From: Beverwykella pulmonaria
Taxonomy: Eukaryota > Ascomycota > Dothideomycetes > Pleosporales > Melanommataceae
Assembly (NCBI GenBank): GCA_001599595.1
Contig: BCHH01000002.1
Location: 720,390 to 784,389 of the forward strand
Reading direction: 5' to 3'
DNA length: 64,000 bases
Below the pieces are notes generated by a model, which saw only the letters and a list, made by a program, of their open reading frames with translations, did not search any database and had not been told where the DNA came from. Position 1 is the first letter of the stretch; each line of letters starts with the position of its first letter. This document shows positions 20,622 through 32,676 of this stretch, piece by piece. The position numbers and the translations under genes are program-made.

Positions 20622-22437
20622 TAGCTAGGCATGTAGGAAGGGTCAATACGTTGGTCGGTTACCCTTATTCCATCGGAATACCGTCATAGGCAGCTTCTTC
20701 CCTGGTGTAGAAGGTTGGCCCGAGTTAGCGATATGGGCGAACTTCGCTCCTCCGTTGTTCACAGTAAACATGTCGATTTGATTCCAATCGTGTATCGCTG
20801 AAGAAATGATGATAGGCGAATTTCAGAGCACCAAGAGTGTATTTTTACTCTCAATACGAGGGTAAACCTGGAGATTCTCGTGGATATGCGGAGGACGATC
20901 AGGATTTTCACCGGATTCATAAAAAGAAAGCTTGTGTTATCGAAAGATAAGGAAAGAGTAAACGCAATATCCAATAGGATAAGTTTCCTTTAGATGTCTT
21001 GAATGCACTCCGCCCTAATTATTCATTGGATCTTTCAACCACGGAGGCTTCGGCGAGTTTATTGCCGAATCCTCGCTAGTCAAGATTTCTCTTCAGCCTT
21101 CTATGGGACTTTGTGTGGGGGCCGAGCCATCGCTCATGTACTCCGCACCTTTCGAGACGCCACGGTTGCAGCCCTTTCACCGTCGCATGTCAGGATTGCA
21201 GTCTTCTTCTAAATGCATGTGGTGAGTCACAGATTATTAATTCCATCAAGGCCCCTGCATTTCAACCATACTAAGGTAGATTGAGGCAACTTTTAATGTG
21301 ACCCTTTGCATTTCCTAGATTTGTAGAAGGAAGCTATATCAAAGTATTTTAGCTTGCTTATCCTCTTGCCGAGAAAGACGGGTCGCCTTCAAAAGTCCGC
21401 CCCACTCATGCAGCCACTTTCCGTATCACTCTCGTTTCTGCTGTCAGCATCCTCGTCACACTTTAGTGATTCTCAGCCTTACTTGCCTCAAAATCCGGCA
21501 TCATCGACACTGGTTACTATGTAAATTCTTTTCCTCAACATCATAGCACCAGCAGTTGTCAAGCTTTCAAACTTCGGTAATTCTAGATACGCGATGCTAT
21601 CAGAGCAAGTCTAGTTGCCTAGGGAGTCTCAACCAATCGAGATTAAAATCCATTGCTTTGTGTCTAAAACTGCTTCCGGACTTCTGAATACTACTATAAG
21701 GAAGATCGTAGCCTTTTACGGCTACAGTGTTTCACTGTCATCCCGCCAAAAGTAAAGCAGAAGATCTGAAAGATATCACCAGACCTACAGAGAGATGTTC
21801 ACCGGAGATGGAAGACGTTTCTCTTTTATCAACAGCCATATCCGGCACCTGCATGACCACCGTGTGTGTGACTTGAGAATTGATACGTGTATTATACTGA
21901 ATACCTCTGCTATTCATACCAAGCATGCTGAGTCAGCAAAACTAAGAGAGACAACAGCTCGAAACAGAAGTTGCGCTTCAACATGCACCTATTCATATTT
22001 TCGTTATTTTATTCTCGAGTTTCGACCATATACACGTTGCAGCAAGGAAGCTATAATCAAGACTTCACCAGTACCATTTCCTTCTAAACATATATTCGTC
22101 CTCCTCACCTGGAACATGTTAAACCAAGCTCTATTTTATGAAATCTATATGAGCATGCGCATACTATCTAATCATCGCTCTAATCTGTATAATATTGAGA
22201 AATAAAAGGGGGGGAAGATAGCGTTCAACATGCCCCATTCTCCCCGCATGTCGGCCCCCATGTACAATTCAATTCAAAAACGCCACCGAATCGGAGGACC
22301 GGCACAGCCTTACTATTCAAGTCCATATTAAGTATGAGGTAGAACAACGCTTTGCCAAATATTTCTTCAGTGAATAGAAGCACACGTTGTTGCACCCATC
22401 CATTTTCCAAATCTGTGAATATTGAGATATCTTGGCA
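20622..22437. other. Long gene-poor, AT-rich region
   Basis: Only short frames of under 140 codons occur, with no recognisable motif and no good splice pattern. The bases become AT-rich from about 21220 on. This stretch must hold the promoters of the CorA-like gene (left) and the HET-like gene (right); nothing else can be supported. Confidence 0.5.
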
Positions 22438-22470
22438 ATGGTAGGTATCTTGACGTGCTGCTATACGAAA

Positions 22471-25400
22471 ATGAAAATGCTGACAAGAACAAAGGCCGGT
22501 TCACACGGAGGAAGTTATGTTCCCGGAAGCTATGTTACCGGAAGCCATATTCCTGGAAGCGCAACTGCGGCATACTCTCAACAGGTATTCTTACTATAAC
22601 CCTTCTGGAATATCGTGCACTGACATGGTTCAACACCCAGGATCCAACTCAGGCGAAGCATGGAGGTAGTTACATTCCCGGAAGTGCTCAGCCAATCTAT
22701 TCTGAACCAGTCACTACTCAAGCTGTAAGTTTAACAAGGATCCAGTACCCCAGATAGCCCGCTCATAGAACTAAACGCAGGCACATGGTGGTGCACATAT
22801 TCCGAGACGGCCTGTGCCTTCCGTACATTCAGGAACCATGACTCCACGTAGCACAGTCTCGCAGTTCAGTCACCCATACAATCAGTATGTTGGCTATCAG
22901 TACCAGGAGCCTCAACAATACCAAGGGCAGCCACAATACCAAACTCAACAGCAGTACCAAGGTCAAACGCCATACCAAGCGCCGTTCACTGACCAAGGAC
23001 AATCGCCCTATTACGCCCCCCAGTACAGCCCACATAGAATCGACCAAGTTCAACCAAATGCATACACTGCGCCGGTACTCAATGCTAGTCGGGGCAAGGC
23101 TACTGGGGTAAGGTCTTTCAGGTTCACGTAGAATTGAAGTGGTAGTGACTTTTAGGATAGCCAGGTGAACAAGAGTCATTTTTTAGCATTGAAGATGCAG
23201 CAGAATATAATGACAATCCAATTGTACGTATCTACCTTGAATTTTAGTCTAGCTTGAAACAAGTGTTCATCTGTTGTAGTTTCGAAAAAGCGCAATGCAA
23301 CCTCATGTGCCTTTGAAAGGCTACAGACACCTTCTCGGCCGCCAGACCGGCATCAGACTTTTCAAGCACCCGCATTTTTACAAACCCGCAGATTATGTGT
23401 ACACTTCAGTAGAGAAGTTTAAGAACAAGGATTCCATGTTGAGGTTTTGGGAAGGAGGCTTGGATGACAGGTATATCAGTCCGTACAATGGAAGAACGGA
23501 AGAGCTCGTTGTCCAGACTGTCGATAATATTTACGATAACTCGGGCAGTGAAGCTACCTGGAACAGAACTTTCGTTCGCGACATCAGCCCGTGGCATTTG
23601 CGGCTTGCGAATTGGCCTGAGAGCCATATACTGTATCGGGATCGTGTCTGTGGGGAAGTTACACGCCGTCAGAAATTGCTGAAAGCTGCGAAGTATGTCC
23701 CAGCGGCAATTGCTCTGATAGCTGTGGTAGGTGTCTGTCCTTACATCTTTATATCTTTAGCTAAGTTAATACTCATTTCAGATCGCTTTTCCTGGAAATG
23801 TGGAGGGCGAGATAAGAAATGGGGGCCGGTACGACGCGTTCCCATACAAGTTCCATGGGTATTCAAAGGTACGTAACTCCATTACAATTCATCTTCTGCT
23901 TGAACTAATAAACGACGTATCCTAGGTGGCCCGCAACCTTCTCGAGGAAAAGATTGCAAGGAAACACGCCGATCACAACCACAAGACCCACGCTGTCATG
24001 ACTAACAGAATTCTAATGCCCCGCAAACTTTGTTACATTGATATTGACCCTAGTCCAAACAACCCCGATGGGATAAAGATAAAAGACATTGCGGAGAAAA
24101 CGTCAGAGCCATACTTGTTTATTGCCTATACTACCAAACAATTTCCAGACAACTCTCCAGAGCATAAAGAGCGGCTAGTTCGCATGGCCGCACAAGCCAC
24201 AAGAGAGCATGAACTTGGAGCTTTTTGGGTCAGTTGCTGCTGCATGGACGACGATTCGGTTAGAACCTTGTCCAGTGGCAGGGTTCTGCAAAACGACGTT
24301 AGTTTGAACTTCCTCTACAGGGTGTCCAAGACTAATACCACTAGGTATATCGCATTAGCGACGTGATCAGAGGATCCAAGGCTGTAGCAATCATGGTCGG
24401 CCCCTCAGTGGAAGAACAAGGCTATCATTCGACCCAAGATGAAGCGAAATTAATCGGAGACCGATTACGCCAATGGGGGGAGCGCGTATGGACGTTTCCT
24501 GAAGTGCTTTTGAGCCCGAAGGGTCAGTCCATTAGAGTTTATAATTTTGGTACTGAACAATTTCTCGAACTGGAAAAGAACCAGTTCGCTCAATTGGTTT
24601 GGCCGGACAAAGAAGTTTCGAGGCAGTTAATTGATCACTACGAAGGCAATCTCATCCTAAGCCGTCTGGAGCTCGTCACTATTGCGCTCGAGTGCCTCCA
24701 CTCTCGTCAGCACGGGAAGATATTGAATGGCGATCACTCATACGCGCTTATGGGATTACTGCTTGTTCGCCCCGAAGTCGATGAGTCTGATTCTGATTTT
24801 CAAGCTTTTGCTAGGTAAGCAAGTTCTAGCTGATATATTAATGTGCTTCATCTTTCACTGACACAAAGATTGCAGGTTGTCCCTAGCCAACGACAGCGAT
24901 AGGCTCCTTGAGCGACTTGCTTGTGTTCTTCCTCGAAAGCCCGATCAGCCGTGGTACACTATGGATGATGCCTATGACGTCAGTCTCTGGGACATATATC
25001 CTTCTTGTCAGACTGCTGGCATCGGGGAAGATAATACAATCATCGTAGACGGCGCTCGAGGAGCTAACGTTCGCTGGAAATCGTTTGCATCCGTTCACGT
25101 TCTCCGCCGGTGGTCGTGGACTCGAATGCTGTTCAGATTCCTATTACACACTTCTTCTCTTGCTTTCATATGTGGCATGGTCCTCATAACGATTTCGCAC
25201 TGGATCAAGGGAAAGGAGCAAAAGGCTGCAGAGAAGCTTGTCAGGCCCTTTCGAGAAAGTGATTGGGTCCCCCACAGTTTCACCGAGCTCATACAAAATG
25301 CCTCCCTAGACATTATCAAGGGTATCGTTCGGATCGTAGTCGACGCAAATGCTGTCAGGGCTTGGGGGATTATATTCATGCTCTGGTCCGTCCCGATGAT

Positions 25401-26076
25401 GGTCATTGCTCCTCTTGCAATCCGTTCACTATATAGCGGGAAGCTTTGGAACACACAGCCATGGCTCTTTGGCTTCGAAGGCTACTTACCGATAGAGCAG
25501 ATTGAGTATCTCATCTTCGGCGACCACAAAGGCAGACTTCGATGGCATCCATTCGGCTCCCCATTATCAAGACACAAGTCCGATGAGAATTATAAAGGCG
25601 GGCACTGCGATCCTGTCGATCCCACCACCGACCCCGACGTGAAATTGTTGGTCGAGGCCGCGAAGACAAGTAAGCTGGGCGATCAGAAGGTATGACCTCC
25701 GGCCCTATCTTCATTATCCTCAAACACCTTCACTGACGATATCCAGGTTTTTACATTAGTCGATACGAACACAATGACAGTCACCATGTTTCAAGCAGCC
25801 AGACCTCCAGTCTGCTTTTTACTGCTTGGCGCCGAAGGCGGAATGCAGCGTGCAGTGGGATGCTCGTTTGATTGGACAACTGGTATACTGTACAGAGAGA
25901 CGGTCCTCCGGATGGAAACGGCATGCATTGACAAGATGGACTTAGTTTCACGAGCTAGAATCAGTCTGGAGAGGCGACCAGACCCTGAAGTTCAGCTAGC
26001 ACCGTCGCGGAACAAACCAAAGTTCTCGGCTTCCTCTGAAAAGTTCACAAAGAGAACGGCGACGGAAAGCGGATGA
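22471..26076 (+). CDS. HET-like multi-pass membrane protein, ten exons
   Basis: Ten exons (22471-22584, 22641-22724, 22781-23107, 23161-23223, 23280-23726, 23782-23868, 23926-24297, 24345-24814, 24876-25689, 25747-26076) join in frame to about 1035 residues. The N-terminus has HGGSY-x-PGS repeats, then a Gln/Tyr/Pro-rich region of YQ repeats. The core resembles the HET (heterokaryon incompatibility) domain: FWVSCCCMDDDS, VYRISDVIRGSKAVAIMVGP and RVWTFPEVLLSP match the order of its Cys, YR.A and WT.QE blocks. Helices near KYVPAAIALIAV and two more around 25120-25440 suggest membrane anchoring. HET proteins act in non-self recognition; this diverged, membrane-bound form has no known role. A further start, spliced from ATG 22438, is possible. 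Confidence 0.75.
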
Positions 26077-27154
26077 ATGAAGATGATTACGAGTTTTATC
26101 TGCAAAAATAAGTCTGCCGCGTGTCATACGTATTCCGCTACTGCCTATTCTAGCTAGTTCCCCTGGTCGGGGTATATGTAGTCTTCATGCGAGCTATCCT
26201 CTCATGGCTTTCACACTCTTTCTATACACATTGATTCTTGAGACGATTGAATGCCTCCACCATACGTGACAAATTCTACTGGTGCTGTAACCAAAAAGAC
26301 GTCTTGAATATATATTTCTAGAATAGAGATATATGTATACTGCTTACAGGTGCCTTATGGGATCTATAGGCTAGATATCTCTATATAGGCTTCTAAGGAC
26401 AACCCAGGCGAGAAAATTCAAACAATCACGGAGTGTCGTTCACCCTCTCAATTTCAACCTCTGCTTTACTCCGCGGCATAACAAATTCTCAAGACGTCGT
26501 CTACACTGTTGGGAACCAGGAAAACTCAATATTCTTGATATCCGAAATCTCTCCATAATAATTCACTCATTTGTTATGACATTTCTGAAATGGGATCGAA
26601 TTCTGTCGAAGATTTTAGAGAAGCCGGAGCAGCTCAAGCTAGACGTCTCTTGGGTTTACAAGCTGCTCGATGAATTGGGTAAGCAAGAAGTGAATGATGA
26701 GATGAGCAGAGTTTAGTTGAGCAATTTGAATAGGGAGAAGGCGACTAATGCGGTAAGATGGTTTCTCGAAGGCGCTACGACGCAGGGTAAAGAACGCAGG
26801 TTTACTGGCTTGGCGAGGATACTGTTGCGGTAACGATATGAATGAATCAATATTCCACAAAGTATGTAAATATTCCCCCAAATCCGAACGTTTGCGAAGG
26901 AAACTGTAGAGAAAATCTTGATAATAGTATGTCATCTGGATGAAGTACTAACTAGCATAGCAGCAAAGTGACATACTGACAATTAGATATCAGAATACAG
27001 CAGACGGAATACGCTAGCTCAGCTTTTTATTTCAAGAAGCAGAAAGAAAGTCAATATGGTCAAAGCTTTGCTAGACATACAAAGATTAGTTTGAGGCCAA
27101 GCTACTACACTATAACACTGTCGGGCCTCAATTCAGGGTTTACATATATTTGCC
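26077..27154. other. Gene-poor, TA-rich stretch
   Basis: No supported gene. From 26290 to 26410 the sequence is dense in TA steps with short inverted matches (for example AGATATCTCTATATAG and GAGATATATG), as in decayed mobile DNA. One minus-strand frame (26639-26935, 98 codons) has no recognisable feature. Confidence 0.4.
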
Positions 27155-27976
27155 ATGTCAGGAAACAAAGAGATAAGCGAAGACCTAGAGCATCTCCTCG
27201 ACAATCCCAACACACTCATGGTCAATGAGAAGCGAGACCGATACATCGCCGCACTCAAGTCTCACGTCTAGCATACTTGCATGTCGTAGAAATGAAGGAT
27301 CTTGATGAGATGCTAGCGTATTTATAGGATCAAAGCATCAAACATCCGTTACGAAGTTTGATCATGGAGATCTTGAGGACGAAAGCAGGGAGCGACTACA
27401 ACGTAGCTAGAGGATTGAGTATAGAACAACTCAATGACACCATGATTAAGCTGTAGCTAAAGGATTTGAGGCCAGATGTTGGGAAAGACGCTGCAAGGCT
27501 TTTGCCGTACGAAATCGTGCAGGTGTCTGGTTGGAAAGCAGACCGCGATGAAGCTCAGAAGCGCAAAGTTATAGAAAAGCAATTCACGCGCTTCACCGCC
27601 GAGAATATCGCCGGAAGATTGAAGTCATTGAACAGCTCAGTGATATCAGGTACATATCGGTAACCCGCTACCGTTACGATCGAGAAGGTCAGCGCAGACA
27701 TTCCAAGCAGTGATACGGCTGGAGAGACGCAGCCGAACAAAGACGCGTTTCGTTACGAAATCACTTAAACGGACTTCGTTGAATGCCCCAGTGAGCACTC
27801 CGTCGGTTCCACCTAGCTAATCTTCAATTACTGCTCCCTCAACCAGGCTAGTTGGTGCGAGAGCCCAATCTACATCTAATTCAACAATTTCTTTCAATGA
27901 TATGACACAACCAGAAGACTCTACAGCTTCTAAGCATACCGCTGCGAGAGTCGAGGGTAATTCAGGGCAGGAATAG
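27155..27976 (+). pseudogene. Decayed gene of unknown family
   Basis: Starting with ATG at 27155 (MSGNKEISEDLEHLL), coding-like sequence runs for about 270 codons to a stop at 27976, but it is cut by several in-frame stops and at least two frame changes. Readable parts include EMKDLDEMLAYL, RSLIMEILRTKAGSDYNVARGL and the open part 27466-27663, which is rich in charged helical residues. The last part is Ser/Thr/Pro-rich. Several stops (after AYL, after IKL, after VPPS) are TAG or TAA, one C-to-T step from CAG or CAA. No family was recognised. The charged helix plus disordered tail resembles many lineage-specific fungal proteins. Confidence 0.5.
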
Positions 27977-28282
27977 AGGTTTATCCGAAAAAAAAGTGTA
28001 TTTTCATGCTAAAGACGAATAGGAAACGCAAGTTATGCGAAAGAAAAGTTTCGGTGAGTCTTGAGACCGTAGATCACCAGGGGGTGGAGTGAGCGAAGAG
28101 GGTGGAGGAGAGATGGCCTGAGTCGTGAGGGAAGATACACGTGCATAAAGAATTAGCAGGTAGTAAATGATGCAGCACAACCATGTAAACAAACCACAAG
28201 TACAATACCATGGTCATACAGGGAAATGGTAAGACTACCTCCTTTGGGGCTGAACTTCCCACTCACATTCCATATGAGACCA

Positions 28283-29647
28283 TCAACGCCGTCCCAAATC
28301 TATATCCAGCACCTTGACCATTCCTCCCTCCTCACCCCCAGTATTCCCACTTTCTTTCCCTTCCCCCAGCCCAAAAAAGGGGTTAACACTCTTAGCAACC
28401 ACCTCCTCAAACAACCCCTCCACCAACCCTTTCAACTCCTCCCCCGTCTGCCTGAAGTCCGGAAACGCGTTAACCTCCAGCAGCCACGTCTTTAGCTTCC
28501 CATCCCTCTCCACACCCACCATAAAATCCAGCCCAAAGATCTCAAAACTATTTGGGAGAGGCTGGAAGTGGATAGACATAGAGCGAGCGGCAGCTTCGAA
28601 GATCTCGGCTGTGATGAGGCGGATTTGGGAAAAAGTCTCTGATTTCCAGTTCTTGGTGTCTTGATTTTTGGAGAATGGCGGGGCTAACAGGTTTTCGGGT
28701 AGGTCCCAGAAGAGACATACACTCCCATCTCGATCTCCGCTGTCCTGGAGACACGTGTTCGTTAAACAGGCCTTCAGTCCATCCTCCTGCTTGACAGCTT
28801 CCCAAGGCGGAATGTACGATTTTGCAGCGAAGAGTGCGAGCATGGGTTTATAGACGTAGACTTTCAGTGCTCCCACGGCAAGAACGTAGGTTCTAATGTG
28901 AAATTTGCGGGGTGCGGATTCGGTGGAGGGTGAGAGAAGAAGTGGAGGGTGGATGTACGGTTGCACTATGAAGTGGCGGAGCTGGGAGGTTATTATGCCG
29001 GTTTCTTCCACTTTCTTTGCGCTCTTATTCAAATCGCCTTGGTCACTCCGTTCATTTTCCTCCACGTCTTCATCATCAGACTCAGGATCCCACTCCTCAA
29101 AAATAGCCGTCAACTCCTCCTCACTCGAAAACAACCTGATCCCTTGTCCCCGCTCGCTCATCCCCGGCTTCAAAATCCACCACTCATTATCCTCTTCCCT
29201 CTCTTTTTCTGCATTTCTCTCCCAGCTCTCCTTCAACTCATACGCCTCGACCAGCGCATCGTCCAGAAACTCCGCATAATCGACTTCGAACTCCACACTT
29301 GGCTTCACCGTCCGACTCAGCACGCTGCTAGGGTTCTTGGTAGTCCAGTTGGCGACCGTGGTGCTGAGGTAGTGTTTCCGGATCAGGGCTTTGCGGATGA
29401 TGTAGGCATTGCACAGCGAGGTGGTGGGGTGCGAGAGCACGTGCTCGAAATCGATGGACTCGTATTGAAGGAATTGGAGTAGACGTGAGGTAGGCGAGGG
29501 AAGAGAAGTGAGAGAAGTGATGAGTTGGTATGTGTTACTGGGCAGGCGCTTCTTAAGTGCTGCGAGGATGAGGGGCTGGACGTAATGGTCTTCGTAGTTG
29601 ATTAGGGCGTAGATTTTGCTGTCTTCGGTGGGAAAATCTGCCGCCAT
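28283..29647 (-). CDS. Tubulin-tyrosine-ligase domain protein (Pby1-like)
   Basis: This single exon encodes 454 residues with the TTL ATP-grasp fold from end to end. ATP-site marks are WWILKPGMSERGQGIRLF (about residues 158-175), FIVQPYIHPPLL, KFHIRTYVLAV with the conserved RxY, and FEIFGLDFMV followed by WLLEVNAFPDF (about residues 370-400) with the metal-binding Glu-x-Asn. The closest named relative is the C-terminal domain of yeast Pby1, a P-body-associated protein; the SurE-like N-terminal half of Pby1 is missing here. An acidic insert (ESDDEDVEENE) lies after residue 190. TTL-fold enzymes add amino acids to protein ends or side chains; the substrate of this branch is unsettled. Confidence 0.88.
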   Translation of the reverse strand: MAADFPTEDSKIYALINYEDHYVQPLILAALKKRLPSNTYQLITSLTSLPSPTSRLLQFLQYESIDFEHVLSHPTTSLCNAYIIRKALIRKHYLSTTVANWTTKNPSSVLSRTVKPSVEFEVDYAEFLDDALVEAYELKESWERNAEKEREEDNEWWILKPGMSERGQGIRLFSSEEELTAIFEEWDPESDDEDVEENERSDQGDLNKSAKKVEETGIITSQLRHFIVQPYIHPPLLLSPSTESAPRKFHIRTYVLAVGALKVYVYKPMLALFAAKSYIPPWEAVKQEDGLKACLTNTCLQDSGDRDGSVCLFWDLPENLLAPPFSKNQDTKNWKSETFSQIRLITAEIFEAAARSMSIHFQPLPNSFEIFGLDFMVGVERDGKLKTWLLEVNAFPDFRQTGEELKGLVEGLFEEVVAKSVNPFFGLGEGKESGNTGGEEGGMVKVLDIDLGRR

Positions 29648-30046
29648 GGTCGTGATGCAAAGGAGCTCGAAGAATAGGTCTCTAGCTCTTACTCTCTATC
29701 CAAGCGTCAAAGGGTTTGGTAATTTGATGGTTGAGGATAGATGCCTGCAGACGGGTGGCGTTTAACACGAAATGGATGGGAAAGGATCTAGAAAAGGAGT
29801 TGCACAGGAAATGAAATGAGAATGAGGAGATCCTGCATTCTATTATCAGTTCATTAAAAATGAGAAGTCGTGTGATAAGGTATCCTAAAGCCCAACCGAA
29901 AGCCCGGCGCAACAAAATACCTTCACTCGCTTAAAGTTCCGGATATCTCCCAGCCAATCACGACCCGTGAAGCCAACGCCATCTACCCCTTTATCGCCCT
30001 ACAGTCCATAACAGACACAATGTGTACAGAAAGAAAGGTGGCAAGG

Positions 30047-32380
30047 TCAAATGACCTCCAAATCATCGTCATCATCCTCGTCCATAGCCGCCAGCAATCC
30101 AACATCTAGCGCACCGAGACTCTCTCTACCCGGCTCACGGATTCCCTTCTCTGGGAGTAGCAGTCGGGCTTTCTTCTTGATAGGACTCGGCTCACGCGTT
30201 CGGTCGAACATACTAGACTGTTTTCTAGGGGATCGAGGAGGAAGTCCAGGTTTGAAGGCCCCGCCCCAACCAACTGGCGCGCTGAATGCTTCCGTTTTGC
30301 CAGAGACTAGGCGCTTCCGCTTCACAGGCGCGAGGGAGACGTCCTCTGCCTTCTTGCCGACCAGACCCAAAGGATCGTCCATTGCCATGAGCCTCTTTTC
30401 CTTCGCGGCCTCGGTTTCAGCAGTGCGGAAGTCGCCGCGAGCAGGGAGATTTGGCGTATCGGAGCCTTTGAGCGTCATGTAGTCGCCGCCTGCACCGCTT
30501 CCCATTTCTCCCAATCTTTTCGCAAGATCCCGCTCTTTTTCCTTCTCTGCGAGTCGCTTTTGGTGTTTCTCTGCTCGACTTCCCCCTCGTTCCCAGGACT
30601 GTTCGTCGTGATCGAGGAGTCGAGCGGCACCGCCAGCACCCGGGGCGATGTATACCGTCGCATGCAGAAGCCGGTCATGAAATTTCCCCTCTCGCCTCAT
30701 TTCATCCCCGCCGCCGCCTCTGCCTCTCCCACTCCCAAACATGCCCTGCTTTCCACCTCCCCCAGGACCCTTCCCAAAGCCGGCCATGGTGTTGACTTCC
30801 ATGCGGCCTCTTTTGCTTCTCTCTACCTGCAGCTCGATGTGGAAGTCGCAGAACTCCGTCTTTCGCCCGTCAACCCACTGCTCGCATCCCTTTCCATCTT
30901 TTTTGGTCGCGTGACAGAAATCAAGATCCCTTGCCACACCAATCTCCAGCACAGTGTCGTCGGAGCTTGACAATTTGAGGGAGAACTTTCCTGTGTCCTT
31001 GTTCCGCGGGGGCATGATGTCGGGATTCAGGATAGCAACTAGGGTCCCGATGGAGAGCTTCCAGAACTGGGAGAAGCCGGTGTCGAAGAGGAAGAGGTCG
31101 AGCTCCCACTTCAGATCGGTAAGGCGGACTACCATGAATTTGCCGCTCTGATTGGCCTCTTTATCCTGGTTCCCCGCTTGCTGCTCTCGGCGCGCATTCT
31201 TGGGTGTCAGTGGAGTCGATTTGGAGGCTATGACGCCAAGAATGACGAAATCGTTCTCCATGTCTGGGGGGTCCCAGTGGGGTGCTTTGACGACTTTAAG
31301 GAGTTGTGGGATGGTGAGGATGGTTTTGCCTTCTAAGGTGCGTGTCAGGGTAGTGTGCTGCATGTCGCGCGATTTGAGATGCAGGCCAGAGAAGGACTCA
31401 AAGCTAGCTGCTTCGGTGCTGTCATCGCGGTCTGCGATTTCAGAGTATTTTGTCGAAGTCGTCGCATTTCGGAGGGCGGCGGACGATGCCTGGGACGCCG
31501 CTGACGGTCTACGATAGCCCTCCGTTCGCGAGGAAAGATTCGAGCTAGGTCGCGATGTGGGCGCATTCCGGAAATCAGCAACGGAACGACTCCTGTCCAA
31601 AGTTCTCGCCAGTGGCAGCGGATCTTGTGATGCCCTTGTCCCTGATGAAAGAGAAGAGCCCGCTCGCGAAGACGCGCCATCCCTGAGACCCTCGATGTTG
31701 TGCAAGCCAAACCCCCGGCTCCTGCTGTTCTCAATTCTGGACTTCTTCTCCTCTTGTTCCTTGACCTTACCCCTGCTCTCCGCTATCCGCTCACTGAATG
31801 ACTTCTCCCGTGGCGCTTCACCTCGTATGGAACTTGGGCGGGCCAGAGACCCAGGTCCGCCTCTTGCAGTCCGAGAATGAAAGCTCGACGCCCGCTTCAA
31901 ACTAACATCCTGCGCCCTCAACCCCTTGTCGATGCCCAGCAGTACCCTCGCAGGGCTCTTTGGCTCCTCCACCACACGACGATTCCGGACAGGGGACACG
32001 GGAACCTCCACCTTAGATTGTGGCCCAGGCAACTCCACCCCCCGCAAGCCCGCGGCAGTCCCAGGGCGCGACGACGCTCTAGTGCTCTCATTCTCCGCAT
32101 TCTCCGCCGCCTGCCGCGCCTTCTGCAACTTCTTCAACTTCAACTTAGCGTTGATGGCCTGGAGCCGCAGCTGCACTGTCTCCTCGTCCTCGTCGTCTTC
32201 GTCGTCTTCGTCATCCAGTTCCGGCAGGCCTCGCGACACTGGGCGGCGCTTTACGGGGGAGGGCGACACGGAGTTGCGCTCGCGCTGTTGCTGGTACTTT
32301 CGGCGGCCGGAGGGAGAGCTAAGGAGCGCTTCGTGTGGGGATTTGGGCGGCCAGTTTTGGGGCTCTGTTCGTGCTGCCAT
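30047..32380 (-). CDS. mcm10: DNA replication factor Mcm10
   Basis: This single exon encodes 777 residues from the ATG at 32380 (MAARTEPQNW); an in-frame ATG at 32416 would add 12. Mcm10 helps turn the loaded Mcm2-7 helicase into an active fork and binds polymerase alpha. The OB-fold is at about residues 375-500 (TIPQLLKVVKAPHW, GKFMVVRLTDLKWELDLFLFD). It leads into the CCCH zinc motif at about residues 488-517 (DFCHATKKDGKGCEQWV...FCDFH). The N-terminal third is disordered, with an acidic run (DDEDDEDDEDEE) before a coiled coil. The C-terminus is basic with SP sites and ends in an acidic run. Its promoter region, shared with RNase H2B, has cell-cycle boxes. Confidence 0.93.
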   Translation of the reverse strand: MAARTEPQNWPPKSPHEALLSSPSGRRKYQQQRERNSVSPSPVKRRPVSRGLPELDDEDDEDDEDEETVQLRLQAINAKLKLKKLQKARQAAENAENESTRASSRPGTAAGLRGVELPGPQSKVEVPVSPVRNRRVVEEPKSPARVLLGIDKGLRAQDVSLKRASSFHSRTARGGPGSLARPSSIRGEAPREKSFSERIAESRGKVKEQEEKKSRIENSRSRGFGLHNIEGLRDGASSRAGSSLSSGTRASQDPLPLARTLDRSRSVADFRNAPTSRPSSNLSSRTEGYRRPSAASQASSAALRNATTSTKYSEIADRDDSTEAASFESFSGLHLKSRDMQHTTLTRTLEGKTILTIPQLLKVVKAPHWDPPDMENDFVILGVIASKSTPLTPKNARREQQAGNQDKEANQSGKFMVVRLTDLKWELDLFLFDTGFSQFWKLSIGTLVAILNPDIMPPRNKDTGKFSLKLSSSDDTVLEIGVARDLDFCHATKKDGKGCEQWVDGRKTEFCDFHIELQVERSKRGRMEVNTMAGFGKGPGGGGKQGMFGSGRGRGGGGDEMRREGKFHDRLLHATVYIAPGAGGAARLLDHDEQSWERGGSRAEKHQKRLAEKEKERDLAKRLGEMGSGAGGDYMTLKGSDTPNLPARGDFRTAETEAAKEKRLMAMDDPLGLVGKKAEDVSLAPVKRKRLVSGKTEAFSAPVGWGGAFKPGLPPRSPRKQSSMFDRTREPSPIKKKARLLLPEKGIREPGRESLGALDVGLLAAMDEDDDDDLEVI

Positions 32381-32676
32381 ACAATCAGCTCTGTGTACGG
32401 CCAAAATCATGTCCATGTTTACCTCTCGCCTTTGGGCTCTCCCTCACGATCATGTTTGCGGCGTTGATTTCGGGACCTCGGGTGCACCCATATCCACGCC
32501 AAGAGTGCCTCCAAAATGTTCGTCGCGGTATCGTGGGTTCTGGTGGCAGAATGCGGAGCAATAGGCTGGTATGGAGAGGGGTAGGGCGTTTGTTGACTCG
32601 AAAAGCATCTGGATGCCGTAGAAATGAGGTTGACCAATCTGAAACAAACGGGGGCCGGGGTCGTGCAATGGGAGAG

